DNA of 64,000 bases. It comes from CAWATZ01 sp963784995 (GTDB taxonomy: Bacteria; Planctomycetota; Planctomycetia; Gemmatales; Gemmataceae). A program made the position numbers and the translations under genes. Below are positions 1 through 10,300 of this stretch, piece by piece; position 1 is the first letter of the stretch, and every line of letters starts with the position of its first letter. The notes beneath the pieces are model-generated. The model saw only the letters and a list, made by a program, of their open reading frames with translations, had not been told where the DNA came from and searched no databases. Where the stretch lies: the NCBI GenBank assembly GCA_963784995.1, contig CAWATZ010000002.1:62001-126000 (forward strand), written 5' to 3'.

Positions 1-1533
1 GAGGACCGAGCCGATCAGGAGGAACGGGACACCCGCGCCCCGGCCGTGCTTGCGCCGGCAGTGCGCGAGCTGCCGCCGCCCTTTCAGGTGCAGACGGCGG
101 CGGCACAGCTTCTGACCCTCATCGAGCGGCTGCCGCTGGGCTGCCTGATCTCCGACGCCAACTTCCTGTACACCCACTGGAACCTGGCGGCCGAAAAGCT
201 CTTTGACTGGAAGCAGGACGAGGTTCGGGGCAAGCATCCGTTCGAGGTGATTGTGCCCCGGGACGCTCAGCCCTACGTGGCCGGCATCTTCGAGCGGCTG
301 CGGCTGGGCGAACCCCAGGTCTCGGGCCGAAATCCCAATCAGAGGCGCGACGGCAGTCTGATCTGGTGCCGGTGGTCCAGCACGCCGCTGCTGGACGCCG
401 AGGGCCAGTTTGCCGGCATCCTGTCGCTGGCCCAGGACGTGACCGAGGCGGTCCAGATGCAGGAGGCGCTGCGGGCCAGCGAGCAACGCTACCGAACCAT
501 TGTCGAGATGGCCCAGGAGGGGATCTGGATGATCGATCCGGCCGGCCGGACCGTCTTTGCCAACCGGAGACTGGCCGAGCTGCTCGGCTGGACGGTCGAG
601 GAGATGCGCGGTCAGCCCTTTGCGAGCTTCCTGTTCGAGGAGGACCAGCCCGCCGGCCAGACTTACCTGGAGGATTCGCGCCAGGGGCCCGTTCGCCAGC
701 TCGACCTGCGTTTCCGTCAGCGCGACCACCAGGCCTTGTGGGCCCTGGTGGTTGGCAACCTCCTCCGCGACGAGCGCGACCAGCTGCTCGGCTCGCTGCT
801 GCTGCTCACCGACATCACCGAACGGCGGTTCCTGGAGTTGCAGTTTCTCGAAGCGAAAAAGCTGGAAGCGGTGGGCCGGCTGGCCGCCGGCGTGGCCAAC
901 GACTTCAACAACCTGCTGACCGTCATCACCGGCTACAGTGAGCTGCTGCTGCACGGCCTGGTCAGTCCCACCTTCGCCTCCGAAGCGCAGGCCGGCCTGC
1001 CGGCCGGAGCGCACGCAGGCGTGCGGCCCGGCACTCTTCTCGTTCCCGGTCAGGAGGCTCCTCCGTTCCGCGAAGTGCTGCGGGAGATTCACGAGGCCAG
1101 CATCCGGGCCACGGGGTTGACGCGCCGGCTGCTAGACTTCAGTCACAAGTCCTTGGCGGCTGAAGCGCGCCCGGGGGCCGAGACGGTCCTGCTGGTGGAA
1201 GACGAAACGGAGCTGAGTTCGGTCGGCCGGCTGGTGCTGCAAGCGTGGGGTTACAAGGTGCTGGAGGCCCGCAGCGGCCCGGAGGCGCTGGCCCTGGTGG
1301 AAAAACACTCCGGTCCCATTCATTTGCTGATCGCGGACCTGGTCCTAGCGCAGCTGAGCGGCCCGCAGCTGGCCGAGCAAGCCCAGCGGCTTCGCCCCGG
1401 TCTGAAAGTGCTTTTTCTTGTGGGGGTCGAAGGGGCTGCCAACCTGCCAGTCCAGGTCGCTTCCCTGCAAAAACCGTTCACTCCGACGCAGCTGGCTGCC
1501 AGGGTCCGAGCGGTGCTGGAAGGGAAGGAGTGA
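1..1533 (+). CDS. Degenerate PAS-PAS-HisKA-receiver hybrid sensor protein, 5' partial
   Basis: The frame is open to the left edge, so the start may lie outside the window; a GTG at 46 is the first internal candidate. Counting from that GTG, two PAS domains (about residues 25-140 and 145-260) precede a HisKA-like helix with the motif LEAVGRLAAGVANDFNNLL, then a receiver domain (about 380-493). In related hybrid kinases this motif reads GVAHDFNN, where His is the phospho-acceptor; here it is Asn (nt 898-900). No HATPase_c domain (N, G1 or G2 box) lies between the helix and the receiver. The receiver keeps its Asp (LLIADLVL, nt 1336-1338) and the terminal LQKPF lysine, but the usual Ser/Thr is replaced (VLFLVGVEG). 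I infer a sensor or scaffold without kinase activity. Confidence 0.85.
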   Translation, partial: EDRADQEERDTRAPAVLAPAVRELPPPFQVQTAAAQLLTLIERLPLGCLISDANFLYTHWNLAAEKLFDWKQDEVRGKHPFEVIVPRDAQPYVAGIFERLRLGEPQVSGRNPNQRRDGSLIWCRWSSTPLLDAEGQFAGILSLAQDVTEAVQMQEALRASEQRYRTIVEMAQEGIWMIDPAGRTVFANRRLAELLGWTVEEMRGQPFASFLFEEDQPAGQTYLEDSRQGPVRQLDLRFRQRDHQALWALVVGNLLRDERDQLLGSLLLLTDITERRFLELQFLEAKKLEAVGRLAAGVANDFNNLLTVITGYSELLLHGLVSPTFASEAQAGLPAGAHAGVRPGTLLVPGQEAPPFREVLREIHEASIRATGLTRRLLDFSHKSLAAEARPGAETVLLVEDETELSSVGRLVLQAWGYKVLEARSGPEALALVEKHSGPIHLLIADLVLAQLSGPQLAEQAQRLRPGLKVLFLVGVEGAANLPVQVASLQKPFTPTQLAARVRAVLEGKE

Positions 1534-1544
1534 CCATGCCCGAC

Positions 1545-1681
1545 GTCCCCGTGGGTGCGCTGCGCGACCCACGGCTGAGTTATGCAACCCCTTCGGGGTA
1601 GGAAGACAACGCCAGCCCGGTTTTCTACCCCGAAGGGGTTGCATATCCCAGCCGTGGGTCGCGCAGCGCACCCACGGGGAC
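1545..1681. repeat. Long palindrome family A, copy 1 (56-bp arms)
   Basis: The arms are 1545-1600 and 1626-1681, with a 25-nt loop; they begin gtccccgtgggtgcgctgcg and match except for a few bases near gagttatgc/gggatatgc. The palindrome fills the gap between two convergent genes (stop at 1533; stop at 1697 on the minus strand), so its transcript would form a stem in either direction. A second copy in the opposite orientation is at 10367-10498. Confidence 0.95.
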
Positions 1682-1696
1682 TTTTGGGACCGATTC

Positions 1697-2920
1697 TTAC
1701 ACCACCCCGCGCTGGTGCAACTGGCGGACAGTCTCCGGGTCCAGGCCCAGCCAATCGCGCAGCACCTCGTCGGTGTGTTCCCCCAGCTTCGGCGGCAGAA
1801 CGTGGGGAGGCGACGCCGTTTCTTCCTCCAGAGGATTGCTGACGTGATAGGGTGAGCCAACCAGGTCCACGGGCCGGCCCTCGGGATCGGTGATGGTCAG
1901 GCGCAGGCCGCGGGCCTCCGCCTGCGGATGGTGCAACAGCTCGCTGTAATTCCAGACCGGGGCACAGGGCACCCCGGCCTCCTCAAGCAATTGCTGCCAC
2001 TGCGCCGTGGTGCGTTGCCGCAGCACACCCTCAAGGATCGGCACCAGTTCGCTGCGGTGGCGCACCCGGCCAGGATTGGTGCGATAGCGTTCGTCGCCGG
2101 CCAGGTCAGGCCGGGCAGCGGCCTGGCAGAAGTGCTGCCACTGGCCATCGTTGCCCACGGCCAGGACCAGAAAGCCGTCGGCCGTGGCGAACTGCTGGTA
2201 GGGCACGATTTGCAGGTGGGCGTTGCCCTGACGCGGCTGGACCACGCCGGTGGACAGGTACGCCTGGGCCGCGTTGACCTGGATGGCCACGGCACAGTCG
2301 AGCAGCGCAAGGTCCACGTGGTAGCCGTGGCCGGTCGTTTGCCGGGCATGCAAGCAGGCCAGGACCGCGATGGCCGCATTAAGGCCAGTTACCACGTCGG
2401 TGACAGCAACGCCGACCTTGCAGGGCGGTCCCTCGACCGGACCGGTGATGCTCATCAGGCCGCTCAGGGCCTGGATGGCGAAGTCGTAGCCGGGCAGTTC
2501 CCGCAGCGGTCCCGTTCGCCCAAAGCCGGAGATGGAACAGACGATCAGTCGGGGATTGACCTGAAGCAGGTGCCGGGGACTCAGACCGAGCTTGTCGGTG
2601 CTGCTGGCCTTGAAGTTTTCCAGGAGCACGTCACTCCGGCGAACCAGGGCCCCAAAGAGTTCGCGCCCCTCGGGCTGGGCCAGGTCGAGGGTCAGGCCGC
2701 GTTTGTTACGATTGCAGGAGAGGTAATAGGAGCTGGTGGTCTGGCCGGCCACGGTCTGGAAGGGAGGGCCCCAGCCCCGGCTCTCGTCGCCGCTGCCGGG
2801 CCGCTCCACCTTGAGGACCTCGGCCCCCAGGTCGCCCAGCACCTGACCGCAGAAGGGGCCGGCCAGCACCCGGGAGGCGTCCAGAACTCGAATGTCCCGC
2901 AGAAGAGTTCGTGCCGTCAC
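1697..2920 (-). CDS. CaiB/BaiF family III CoA-transferase
   Basis: This 407-residue protein transfers CoA between carboxylic acids through an aspartyl-CoA anhydride. The N-terminal motif DIRVLDASRVLAGPFCGQ, the block GAEVLKVERPGSGDESRGWG, and the catalytic Asp block LPGYDFAIQALSGLMSITG are characteristic of the family, and the length (about 400) is normal. I chose the GTG at 2920 (protein VTARTLLRDIRVLD) because family members begin only a few residues before DIRVLD; longer upstream starts add a basic tail of no known type. The substrate cannot be read from sequence. It is convergent with the sensor gene to its left. Confidence 0.9.
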   Translation of the reverse strand: MTARTLLRDIRVLDASRVLAGPFCGQVLGDLGAEVLKVERPGSGDESRGWGPPFQTVAGQTTSSYYLSCNRNKRGLTLDLAQPEGRELFGALVRRSDVLLENFKASSTDKLGLSPRHLLQVNPRLIVCSISGFGRTGPLRELPGYDFAIQALSGLMSITGPVEGPPCKVGVAVTDVVTGLNAAIAVLACLHARQTTGHGYHVDLALLDCAVAIQVNAAQAYLSTGVVQPRQGNAHLQIVPYQQFATADGFLVLAVGNDGQWQHFCQAAARPDLAGDERYRTNPGRVRHRSELVPILEGVLRQRTTAQWQQLLEEAGVPCAPVWNYSELLHHPQAEARGLRLTITDPEGRPVDLVGSPYHVSNPLEEETASPPHVLPPKLGEHTDEVLRDWLGLDPETVRQLHQRGVV

Positions 2921-3027
2921 GTCCGTGCCTCCGCACCGTTTTGCCGGGCGTGCCCTTGCCCAGGCAGTGTACCGCGTGCTAGACTGCCTGACCACAGCCG
3001 TTGCTGAAACCCGGAGAGAATGCAGCC

Positions 3028-3785
3028 ATGTCCAGCTCCGTGCCGCCAGGTGTTTCCGCCCCCGAACTGCGTGCCTACCTCGACCTGGTCGAGCTGTACG
3101 ACCAGCGCGGCGAAGCGAACATGCGCGACCGCTTCCTGATCCTGGCTGCCGACGCCGCCTCCGCCGCCGGCCTGACTCAGCTCGCCGAGCAACTGCTGCA
3201 GCGGCTGCTGCAGTTCAGCCCGCACCACATGCTCAAGGCCTACCGCAGCTTTCCCGAGGCCCTCAAGGCCGAGCCGGTGCGCAATTACCTCGCTGACCTG
3301 AAACAGAACTATCCCCCGGAGATGGTCCGCAACCTGCTCGAAGTGGCGCGGTCGGGAGACCGGCCACAACGGAGCCGGGCCCCCTCCCCCACCGCGATGC
3401 CTTTCTCGCAGACCCTCCCCGCCGGCGGCATCCCGGCGCCACGCAGCCCGGCCGACGACGAAACCGCCATCCTGCCGCCGCCCCCGGTGGCACGGTCGGG
3501 AGACCGTGCCACAACCGCCCGCCCCGCACCTGCTCAGTCCCAGGCCCGCGCCCCGCCGGCAGACCCATTCCCACGGCAACCCCAGCCGCTTCCGGCCCTG
3601 CCAGGCCCCGGCCCGCCCCGGCGCCGCTGGCACCGGCCGTCCAGCCGCCCGTCCCGGCCCCCCCCGGCGACGAGACCCCGGACGCGCCCGGTGGCGGCTG
3701 GCTGGCCACCTTGCTGTTTCTCGTGGTCCTGCTCGCCGGCCTGGCCCTTGTCGGCTACACCCTGGCCCGGCCGTTTCTGAAGTAG
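3028..3785 (+). CDS. Tail-anchored Pro-rich protein with probable frameshift
   Basis: The family is not recognised. The start is the ATG at 3028 (MSSSVPPGVSAPELRAYLDL), after ggagag. Residues 1-105 form a helical domain followed by a long Pro/Ala-rich linker. In that first frame the gene ends at 3780 with an implausible Trp/Cys/Pro tail. In the frame ending TAG at 3783-3785, the same DNA encodes APGGGWLATLLFLVVLLAG and then a further hydrophobic run to ARPFLK, a textbook C-terminal membrane anchor. A single-base change between about 3480 and 3680 would join domain and anchor. Two copies of the VARSGDRAT palindrome (3344, 3488) lie in the linker. Inference: a cytosolic domain tethered to the membrane. 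Confidence 0.6.
3344..3367. repeat. VARSGDRAT palindrome, degenerate copy
   Basis: tggcgcggtc-ggga-gaccggcca is an imperfect version of the hairpin at 3488, in the same reading frame (VARSGDRP). It lies at the junction of the helical domain and the Pro-rich linker. Confidence 0.7.
3488..3511. repeat. VARSGDRAT palindrome (10-bp arms, GGGA loop)
   Basis: tggcacggtc and gaccgtgcca flank ggga. It encodes V-A-R-S-G-D-R-A-T in the frame of the surrounding gene. The same hairpin recurs at 14371, 14412 and 15133 inside other genes. Confidence 0.9.
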
Positions 3786-3901
3786 AATGGGCTGCCGAGC
3801 CCGGCGGGATTCCTCTTGCCCTTTTCGGACAAAGCTGCCACAATCCCTGCCCGCGCGGTGGCCTTCCGTGCCGCGCTTGCGCTGGGAGGGAACCCAAAGT
3901 A

Positions 3902-4531
3902 ATGGCAACGGCAATCCGCTGGGTACTGATCGCCCTGCTGGTGGTCATCGTCGGCGTTGGCCCCTTGCTCTACCGTCGGAGCGTCTACGTGCATGGCAAA
4001 CGGCTGCGCGAGATCGTTCCCGGGCAAGTCTACCGCAGCGGCCAGCTGACTGCCGCTGGTTTCAAGGACGTGGTCGGGCAGCTGGGCATCCGCACCATCA
4101 TTAACCTGCAAAACGACTTCCCCGACCCCGACATTCGCCGCGGCTTCTGGGACGGCAGCACCATCAAGGAAAGCGACCTGTGCCGGCAGCTGGGGGTGCG
4201 CTACGTCCTCATCGAGCCCGACCTGGTCAGCCGGCACCTGGTGGGCCGAGCCCATCCCCAGGCCATCGATCAGTTTCTGCGCCTCATGGACGATCCCTCC
4301 ACGTACCCGGTGCTGATCCACTGCCGGGCCGGCCTGCACCGGACCGGCGTGCTGTCGGCCGTGTATCGGATGGAGTATCAGGGCTGGTCCAATGCCGAGG
4401 CTTTCCGCGAGCTGAAGGCCCTTGGGTTTGGCGACCGGGATTGCACCGCGGCCAACGACTACGTCAAGCAATACGTCCTGACCTACAGACCACGGCAGGT
4501 GTTCGAGGCGACCGACATCGTTGATCCTTGA
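3902..4531 (+). CDS. Membrane-anchored dual-specificity/tyrosine phosphatase
   Basis: This 209-residue protein begins with one membrane segment (about residues 5-23, WVLIALLVVIVGVGPLL), followed by a periplasmic-type linker VPGQVYRSGQL and a phosphatase domain. The P-loop HCRAGLHRTG has the CX5R signature with Cys141 and Arg147; the general-acid loop is probably in the DFPDPD region (about 69-74). The ATG at 3902 follows gggaggg. A related protein with the same YRS block is at 14794-15864. The substrate may be a phosphoprotein or phospholipid; the sequence does not decide. LptF/LptG follows 40 nt downstream on the same strand. Confidence 0.88.
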   Translation: MATAIRWVLIALLVVIVGVGPLLYRRSVYVHGKRLREIVPGQVYRSGQLTAAGFKDVVGQLGIRTIINLQNDFPDPDIRRGFWDGSTIKESDLCRQLGVRYVLIEPDLVSRHLVGRAHPQAIDQFLRLMDDPSTYPVLIHCRAGLHRTGVLSAVYRMEYQGWSNAEAFRELKALGFGDRDCTAANDYVKQYVLTYRPRQVFEATDIVDP

Positions 4532-4571
4532 CCGGTCTTCGTTCTCGGGGGAAGACAGGAAGAATCCCGTC

Positions 4572-5654
4572 ATGATCAAGCTGATTGATCGGCAACTGAT
4601 CCTCGGATACTTCAAGGCGTACCTCGTCTGCCTGACCAGCCTGCTCAGCCTCTACGTGGTTGTCGATCTGTTCACCAACCTGGACGACTTCGCCAACCAC
4701 GGCGACGGCCTGGTCCAGGTGGTGCAGCACATTGTCACCTACTACGGCTACAAGATCACTCAGATTTTCGATCGCCTGTGCGAGGCCATCGTGCTGCTGG
4801 CCGCCATGTTCACCATCACCTTGATGCAGCGCAACAACGAACAGTTACCGCTGCTGGCGGCCGGGGTCTCGACCCACCGGATTGTCACGCCGATCTTGCT
4901 CTGTTCCTGTCTGATGCTCACCCTGACGGTCCTGAATCAGGAACTGATCATCCCACGCATCGCCGATCAGCTGTCGTACGACAAGGATGATCCGAACGGC
5001 AAGAAAGACCTGATGGTCCGGGGTCAATTCGATTCCAATGACATCCACGTCGAGGGGAGCCACGCCCGGCGGGAAGGACTGACGGTCCAGCTGTTCAACG
5101 TGACCGTCCCGGAGAAGATGGCCGGCAACCTGCTGCATCTGTCCGCCCGCGAGGCTCACTACGTACCGGAGAAAAAAGGCTGGGAAATGCTGGACGTGAC
5201 GCCGCGCGACATCGAGACGTGGGACTCCAACGTGCTGGTCGTCATCGACGCCGGCCGCTGTTTCCTGCGCACCCGGGAGGTCGATTTTGAAGCCCTGACG
5301 CGCAACGCCAACTGGTTCCAGATGGCCAGCACCTACCGCCTCTACGTGGAACTGCAAAAGCCCGATCCGCACCTGACCGCCATGGCCGTGCTCTTCCATC
5401 AGCGTCTGACCCGCCCCCTGGTCGGCATGCTGCTGGTCTGTCTGGGCCTGTCCGTGGTACTGCGCGACACCAACCGCAACATCATCATCAGTGCCGGGGC
5501 CTGTCTGGTGGTGTGCGGCATCTTCTTCGTCGCCGTCTACTCCTGCAAGATGCTGGGCGAATACGACATCCTCTCCCCCCCGCTGGCCGCCTGGATGCCG
5601 GTGCTGCTGTTCGCGCCGATTTCCATTGTCCTGTTTGACTCCATTCATACTTGA
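4572..5654 (+). CDS. LptF/LptG-family permease (YjgP/YjgQ)
   Basis: This 360-residue inner-membrane protein is related to the LptF/LptG subunits that, with the LptB ATPase, pull lipopolysaccharide out of the inner membrane. It shows the family layout: N-terminal membrane helices (from about residue 14; MIKLIDRQLILGYFKAYLVC), a central periplasmic beta-jellyroll (about 120-270), then three C-terminal helices (LVGMLLVCLGLSVVLR; IIISAGACLVVCGIFFVAVY; WMPVLLFAPISIVLF). The ATG at 4572 is preceded by aggaag. LptF and LptG cannot be told apart here, and no other lpt gene is in the window. Confidence 0.88.
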   Translation: MIKLIDRQLILGYFKAYLVCLTSLLSLYVVVDLFTNLDDFANHGDGLVQVVQHIVTYYGYKITQIFDRLCEAIVLLAAMFTITLMQRNNEQLPLLAAGVSTHRIVTPILLCSCLMLTLTVLNQELIIPRIADQLSYDKDDPNGKKDLMVRGQFDSNDIHVEGSHARREGLTVQLFNVTVPEKMAGNLLHLSAREAHYVPEKKGWEMLDVTPRDIETWDSNVLVVIDAGRCFLRTREVDFEALTRNANWFQMASTYRLYVELQKPDPHLTAMAVLFHQRLTRPLVGMLLVCLGLSVVLRDTNRNIIISAGACLVVCGIFFVAVYSCKMLGEYDILSPPLAAWMPVLLFAPISIVLFDSIHT

Positions 5655-5690
5655 AGCTGCCGGCCACGCCTGCTTGTGGCTGCTCCAACC

Positions 5691-6455
5691 TCAAAGCGGC
5701 AGCAAATGCTGCACCCGTTCCGGAGCCAGACGCAACACCCCCTCCGCCGTCTGCACCTCGACTCCCTCAAACCCCACCTCCAGCAGCCGGCCGACCACCA
5801 ACTCCTCGGAACATTCCACGCGCACCGGCCGTCCTAACAGACCCAGGTGCCATTTCCAGCACGCTTCCAGCGTGTGCAAATCTCCACTCAGGAGCAGGTC
5901 GTAATCGGCGTCCAGCTGTTCGAGCAACCGGCGGGCAACGTCGGCCGTTTGCAGCGGGATTCCGGAATGCGCCAGCAGGGACGTCGCGTCCGGCAGTTCA
6001 GCACGAGCAAAGTCCTCGGGTCTTTGCTGGACGTTCAGGCCGATGCCGACCACGGTGCCCCGACCCTGCTCAATGAGGATGCCGCAGACCTTCTTGCCGG
6101 CCAGCAGCACGTCATTGGGCCATTTGATCCGGGTCTGCCAGCCAATGGTCTTCTGGATCAGCGTGCAGACGGCGACGGCCGCCCAGGCCGTGAGGATGCT
6201 GGGGCGGAGCAGCAACGACGGGGGGAACAGCAGCAGCGACAGCAGGACGCTGGAGCCGGGAGCGGCCAGCCAGGTCCGGCCATGCTGACCCCGGCCGCTG
6301 GTCTGCTCCTCGGCCAGGACCGCGACGCCATCGTTGCCAGCGTCGGCTGCCAGCTCGGCAGCGGCGTTGCTGGTGCTGTCCAGCCGATCAAAGACCAGCA
6401 CGCGCCGGCCCAGCCGGCGCAGCGGGAGTTGCCAGACGTCGCGCGGTTCGTTCAC
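5691..6455 (-). CDS. birA: Biotin--[acetyl-CoA-carboxylase] ligase
   Basis: This 254-residue enzyme activates biotin to biotinyl-5'-AMP and attaches it to the carboxyl-carrier lysine. The biotin/ATP loop GRGQHGRTW, the motif KWPNDVLLAGKKVCGILIE and GIGLNVQQ are all present, with a short C-terminal domain. There is no N-terminal helix-turn-helix, so this is the non-repressor class. Its ATG overlaps the nadC stop by 4 nt, so it is translated as the last gene of the purQ-nadC-birA transcript. Confidence 0.95.
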   Translation of the reverse strand: MNEPRDVWQLPLRRLGRRVLVFDRLDSTSNAAAELAADAGNDGVAVLAEEQTSGRGQHGRTWLAAPGSSVLLSLLLFPPSLLLRPSILTAWAAVAVCTLIQKTIGWQTRIKWPNDVLLAGKKVCGILIEQGRGTVVGIGLNVQQRPEDFARAELPDATSLLAHSGIPLQTADVARRLLEQLDADYDLLLSGDLHTLEACWKWHLGLLGRPVRVECSEELVVGRLLEVGFEGVEVQTAEGVLRLAPERVQHLLPL

Positions 6456-7327
6456 GTCACGTAGTCGAGAGCAATGTCCAGGGCGGCGGCCGAATGGGTC
6501 AGAGCACCAACGCTGATCCGATCGACGCCAGACTCGGCAATGGCCCGGAGGGTGCCCAGGTTGACCCCTCCCGAGGCCTCGAGCAGCACGCGCGGTGCGA
6601 CCGCCGTTCGCCGCCGGACCGCCTCGCGCAGGTCGGCCGGTTTCATGTTGTCCAGCAAGACAATGTCCGGCTCGGCCGCCAGGGCCAGGTCCAGCTGCTC
6701 CAGGGTATCGACCTCGATCTCGATGGGATAGTGGTTGCCATACTTGAGGCGGGCCCGCCGGATGGCCTCGGGGATGGCTGTCGCGTCAGGGCCGAGGGTC
6801 GCCAGGTGATTGTCCTTGATCAGCACGCCGTCACCCAGGCCCATGCGGTGATTGTGGCCGCCGCCGCAGCGGACCGCGTACTTTTCCAGGACGCGCCAGG
6901 CGGGTGTGGTCTTGCGGGTGTCCAGCAGCTTGCAGGGCAGGTCGGCGAGCGTGTCCACGTAACGGCGGGTCAGGGTCGCGACCCCGCTGAGCCGCTGCAC
7001 GAAGTTCAGGGCCGCTCGCTCGCCGGTCAGGATGGAAGCCACCCGCCCAGTGACCACGGCCAGGCGCGTGCCCGGCTCGGCCCGGCTGCCGTCCTCGAGC
7101 AGCTGCTGGAACGACAGGCGCGGATCGACCATGCCAAAGACGCCCTCGGCGGCCGGCAGGCCGCTGATGATGCCGGCGACACGCGAGACCAGAATGGCCG
7201 TCCCCTTGACGTCGGGTGGAATGACGGCGGCGCTGGTGAGGTCGGTGCCGCTGGGCGCCAGGTCTTCCTGGAGGGCCCAGCCGGCCAGACGGGTGAAGGA
7301 CTCGGTTTCGGCAGCACTGAAATCCAT
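6452..7327 (-). CDS. nadC: Nicotinate-nucleotide pyrophosphorylase (carboxylating)
   Basis: Quinolinate phosphoribosyltransferase, 291 residues, converts quinolinate and PRPP to nicotinate mononucleotide in de novo NAD synthesis. The motif LDTRKTTPAWRVLEKYAVRCGGGHNHRMGL is diagnostic (written here as LDTRKTTP followed by CGGGHNHR), as are KDNHL and EASGGV near the C-terminus. I chose the ATG at 7327 (MDFSAAETESF). The frame continues upstream only through the palindrome at 7348-7408 and into purQ, and that extension looks like repeat-encoded peptide. It lies between purQ and birA. Confidence 0.95.
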   Translation of the reverse strand: MDFSAAETESFTRLAGWALQEDLAPSGTDLTSAAVIPPDVKGTAILVSRVAGIISGLPAAEGVFGMVDPRLSFQQLLEDGSRAEPGTRLAVVTGRVASILTGERAALNFVQRLSGVATLTRRYVDTLADLPCKLLDTRKTTPAWRVLEKYAVRCGGGHNHRMGLGDGVLIKDNHLATLGPDATAIPEAIRRARLKYGNHYPIEIEVDTLEQLDLALAAEPDIVLLDNMKPADLREAVRRRTAVAPRVLLEASGGVNLGTLRAIAESGVDRISVGALTHSAAALDIALDYVT

Positions 7328-7347
7328 TACCGATCTCCCGCACGTGT

Positions 7348-7408
7348 GTAGGTCAGGCTTTCCAGCCTGACGTTGGCCTGGAGTGTCAGGCTGGAAAGCC
7401 TGACCTAC
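7348..7408. repeat. Perfect palindrome between purQ and nadC (24-bp arms)
   Basis: The arms gtaggtcaggctttccagcc... (7348-7371) and its complement (7385-7408) flank a 13-nt loop. The right arm includes the purQ stop codon (7405-7407). The stem lies inside the operon, so it may slow or terminate transcription or stabilise the purQ 3' end. Confidence 0.93.
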
Positions 7409-8175
7409 GTGAAGTTCCGCACCGCGTTCTGGAACAGACGCAACCCTTCCCCCTCGGCAGCCAGCCCCAGGCGCGTCCAGCGTGGATGCTGGGTGGGCAG
7501 GACGTGACGCTCGGGGTGCGGCATCAGCCCCAAAATCATGCCGCTGGGATCGCACAGGCCTGCCACGTCGCCCTGGGAGCCATTCGGATTGATTGGGTAA
7601 GGCCCCGGCTGTCCCTGCTCATCGCAATAGCGAAGCACGATCTGCCCGCTCTGGGTCAATCCGTGCAAGTGCCAGTCAGCCCGGCAGAGGAATCGGCCCT
7701 CGCCGTGGGCAATGGGCAGGTGCATCCGGTCGATCCCCTTGAGGAAGGGGCACTTGCCCGGGCTGGCTTGCAGGTAGATCCAGCGGTCCTCGAACTTGCC
7801 GGAGCTGTTGTGGGTCAGCGTGGCCACGGGTCCATCCTCGTCGGGCGGCATCAGCAGGCCAGCCTTGAGCAGCACCTGGAACCCATTGCAAATGCCCAGG
7901 ATTAGCCGCTCGGCGTCCCGGAAGCGGCGCAGCACGTCGCCCAGGAAGTGCGTCAGCTGGTTGGCCAGGATCTTGCCGGCCCCCACGTCGTCACCGTAGG
8001 AAAAACCGCCGGGGATCACCAGGACCTGGTAGCGCATCAGCTGTTTGGGGTCGGCCCGCAGGGCGTTGACGTGAACGCGCTCGGCGACGGCCCCGGCCCG
8101 CTCAAAGGCGAACTGGGCCTCCTCGTCGCAATTCGCTCCGGGGGCTCGCAGGATCAGGACGCGCGGCGTTGCCAT
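7405..8175 (-). CDS. purQ: Phosphoribosylformylglycinamidine synthase glutaminase subunit
   Basis: This 256-residue class I glutamine amidotransferase supplies ammonia to PurL in step four of purine synthesis. The N-terminus RVLILRAPGANCDEE, the nucleophile elbow GICNGFQ (Cys), the loop GGFSYGDDVGAGKILANQL and the C-terminal PHPERH (His/Glu of the triad) are all present. The ATG at 8175 is the natural start. It is slightly longer than the typical 220-230 residues, mostly in the central region after GICNGFQ. It is the first gene of the operon with nadC and birA. Its 5' end is divergent from the 16S promoter region. Confidence 0.95.
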   Translation of the reverse strand: MATPRVLILRAPGANCDEEAQFAFERAGAVAERVHVNALRADPKQLMRYQVLVIPGGFSYGDDVGAGKILANQLTHFLGDVLRRFRDAERLILGICNGFQVLLKAGLLMPPDEDGPVATLTHNSSGKFEDRWIYLQASPGKCPFLKGIDRMHLPIAHGEGRFLCRADWHLHGLTQSGQIVLRYCDEQGQPGPYPINPNGSQGDVAGLCDPSGMILGLMPHPERHVLPTQHPRWTRLGLAAEGEGLRLFQNAVRNFT

Positions 8176-8353
8176 TTTGCAGAAAGTTCTCGGGTTTTTC
8201 TTGACCGGAGGGCCGGCCGGGCTGCATAATCATTCTTGTAGCACGTTGGGCCGATCTTCGCCAGGGTCGCCCGCCGAAACACCCCCCGGAAGTCGCCTAC
8301 GCCATTCTCCCGTGGTGCGGGGAGGCCATTTCCACTTTTTTTGAAATTCCCCG

Positions 8354-8381
8354 TTGACAGAATTCGCCGACGCCCTATACT
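8354..8381 (+). promoter_or_regulatory. Sigma-70 type promoter for 16S rRNA
   Basis: TTGACA (8354-8359) and TATACT (8376-8381) are separated by 16 nt, a near-consensus promoter about 285 nt upstream of the 16S 5' end. It is much the best match in the region and stands in a GC-rich background. Confidence 0.85.
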
Positions 8382-8424
8382 TCTCTTTGTCACCTGACCG
8401 GTGGCGTTTCGGGAAACCGAAAGA

Positions 8425-8436
8425 CGTTCTTTGACA
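8425..8436 (+). promoter_or_regulatory. boxA-like antitermination element in the rRNA leader
   Basis: cgttctttgaca resembles the Nus-factor boxA sequence (TGCTCTTTAACA type) commonly found downstream of rRNA promoters. It lies about 45 nt after the -10 box. The assignment rests on position and resemblance only. Confidence 0.5.
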
Positions 8437-8666
8437 ATGTGGTGAAGAGAAGCCTGAAGCGAGGATGCGGAGTGCCTTTTGGCATGACCATCCTTGCTTG
8501 CGATGCCGGTCCTCTCCAAGGACTGTGCATCGCCGCGAGTTCTTTGAGTCGTGTCAATAGGCGACCTCAAACGCTTTCAATCGCTGATCTTTTTCCGGTC
8601 GAGCCGGGCCTTGCGCCTGGGGAGACTGGTGGAAGCAGGAGGCGCAAGCCTCTTGCAAGCGAATAC

Positions 8667-10206
<1,540 letters not shown>

Positions 10207-10300
10207 TAAGGATTGATCGCTGGATGCCTCACGCATCCGGAAACCAAATTCCATGTACCCATTCTCGCTTTAGGTCTTCACCACAACCAAAGAACACACC

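Larger units (their letters stand above)
8176..8666. other. Intergenic region carrying the rRNA promoter and leader
   Basis: No protein gene was found in these 490 nt. They hold the 16S promoter at 8354-8381, a boxA-like element at 8425-8436 and about 230 nt of leader. The purQ promoter should also lie in the left part, but I see no convincing -35/-10 pair for it. Confidence 0.7.

Noticed and set aside
1928..3007. Long plus-strand frame opposite the CoA-transferase
   Set aside because: High-GC shadow frame antisense to a clear enzyme; no domain or ribosome site.
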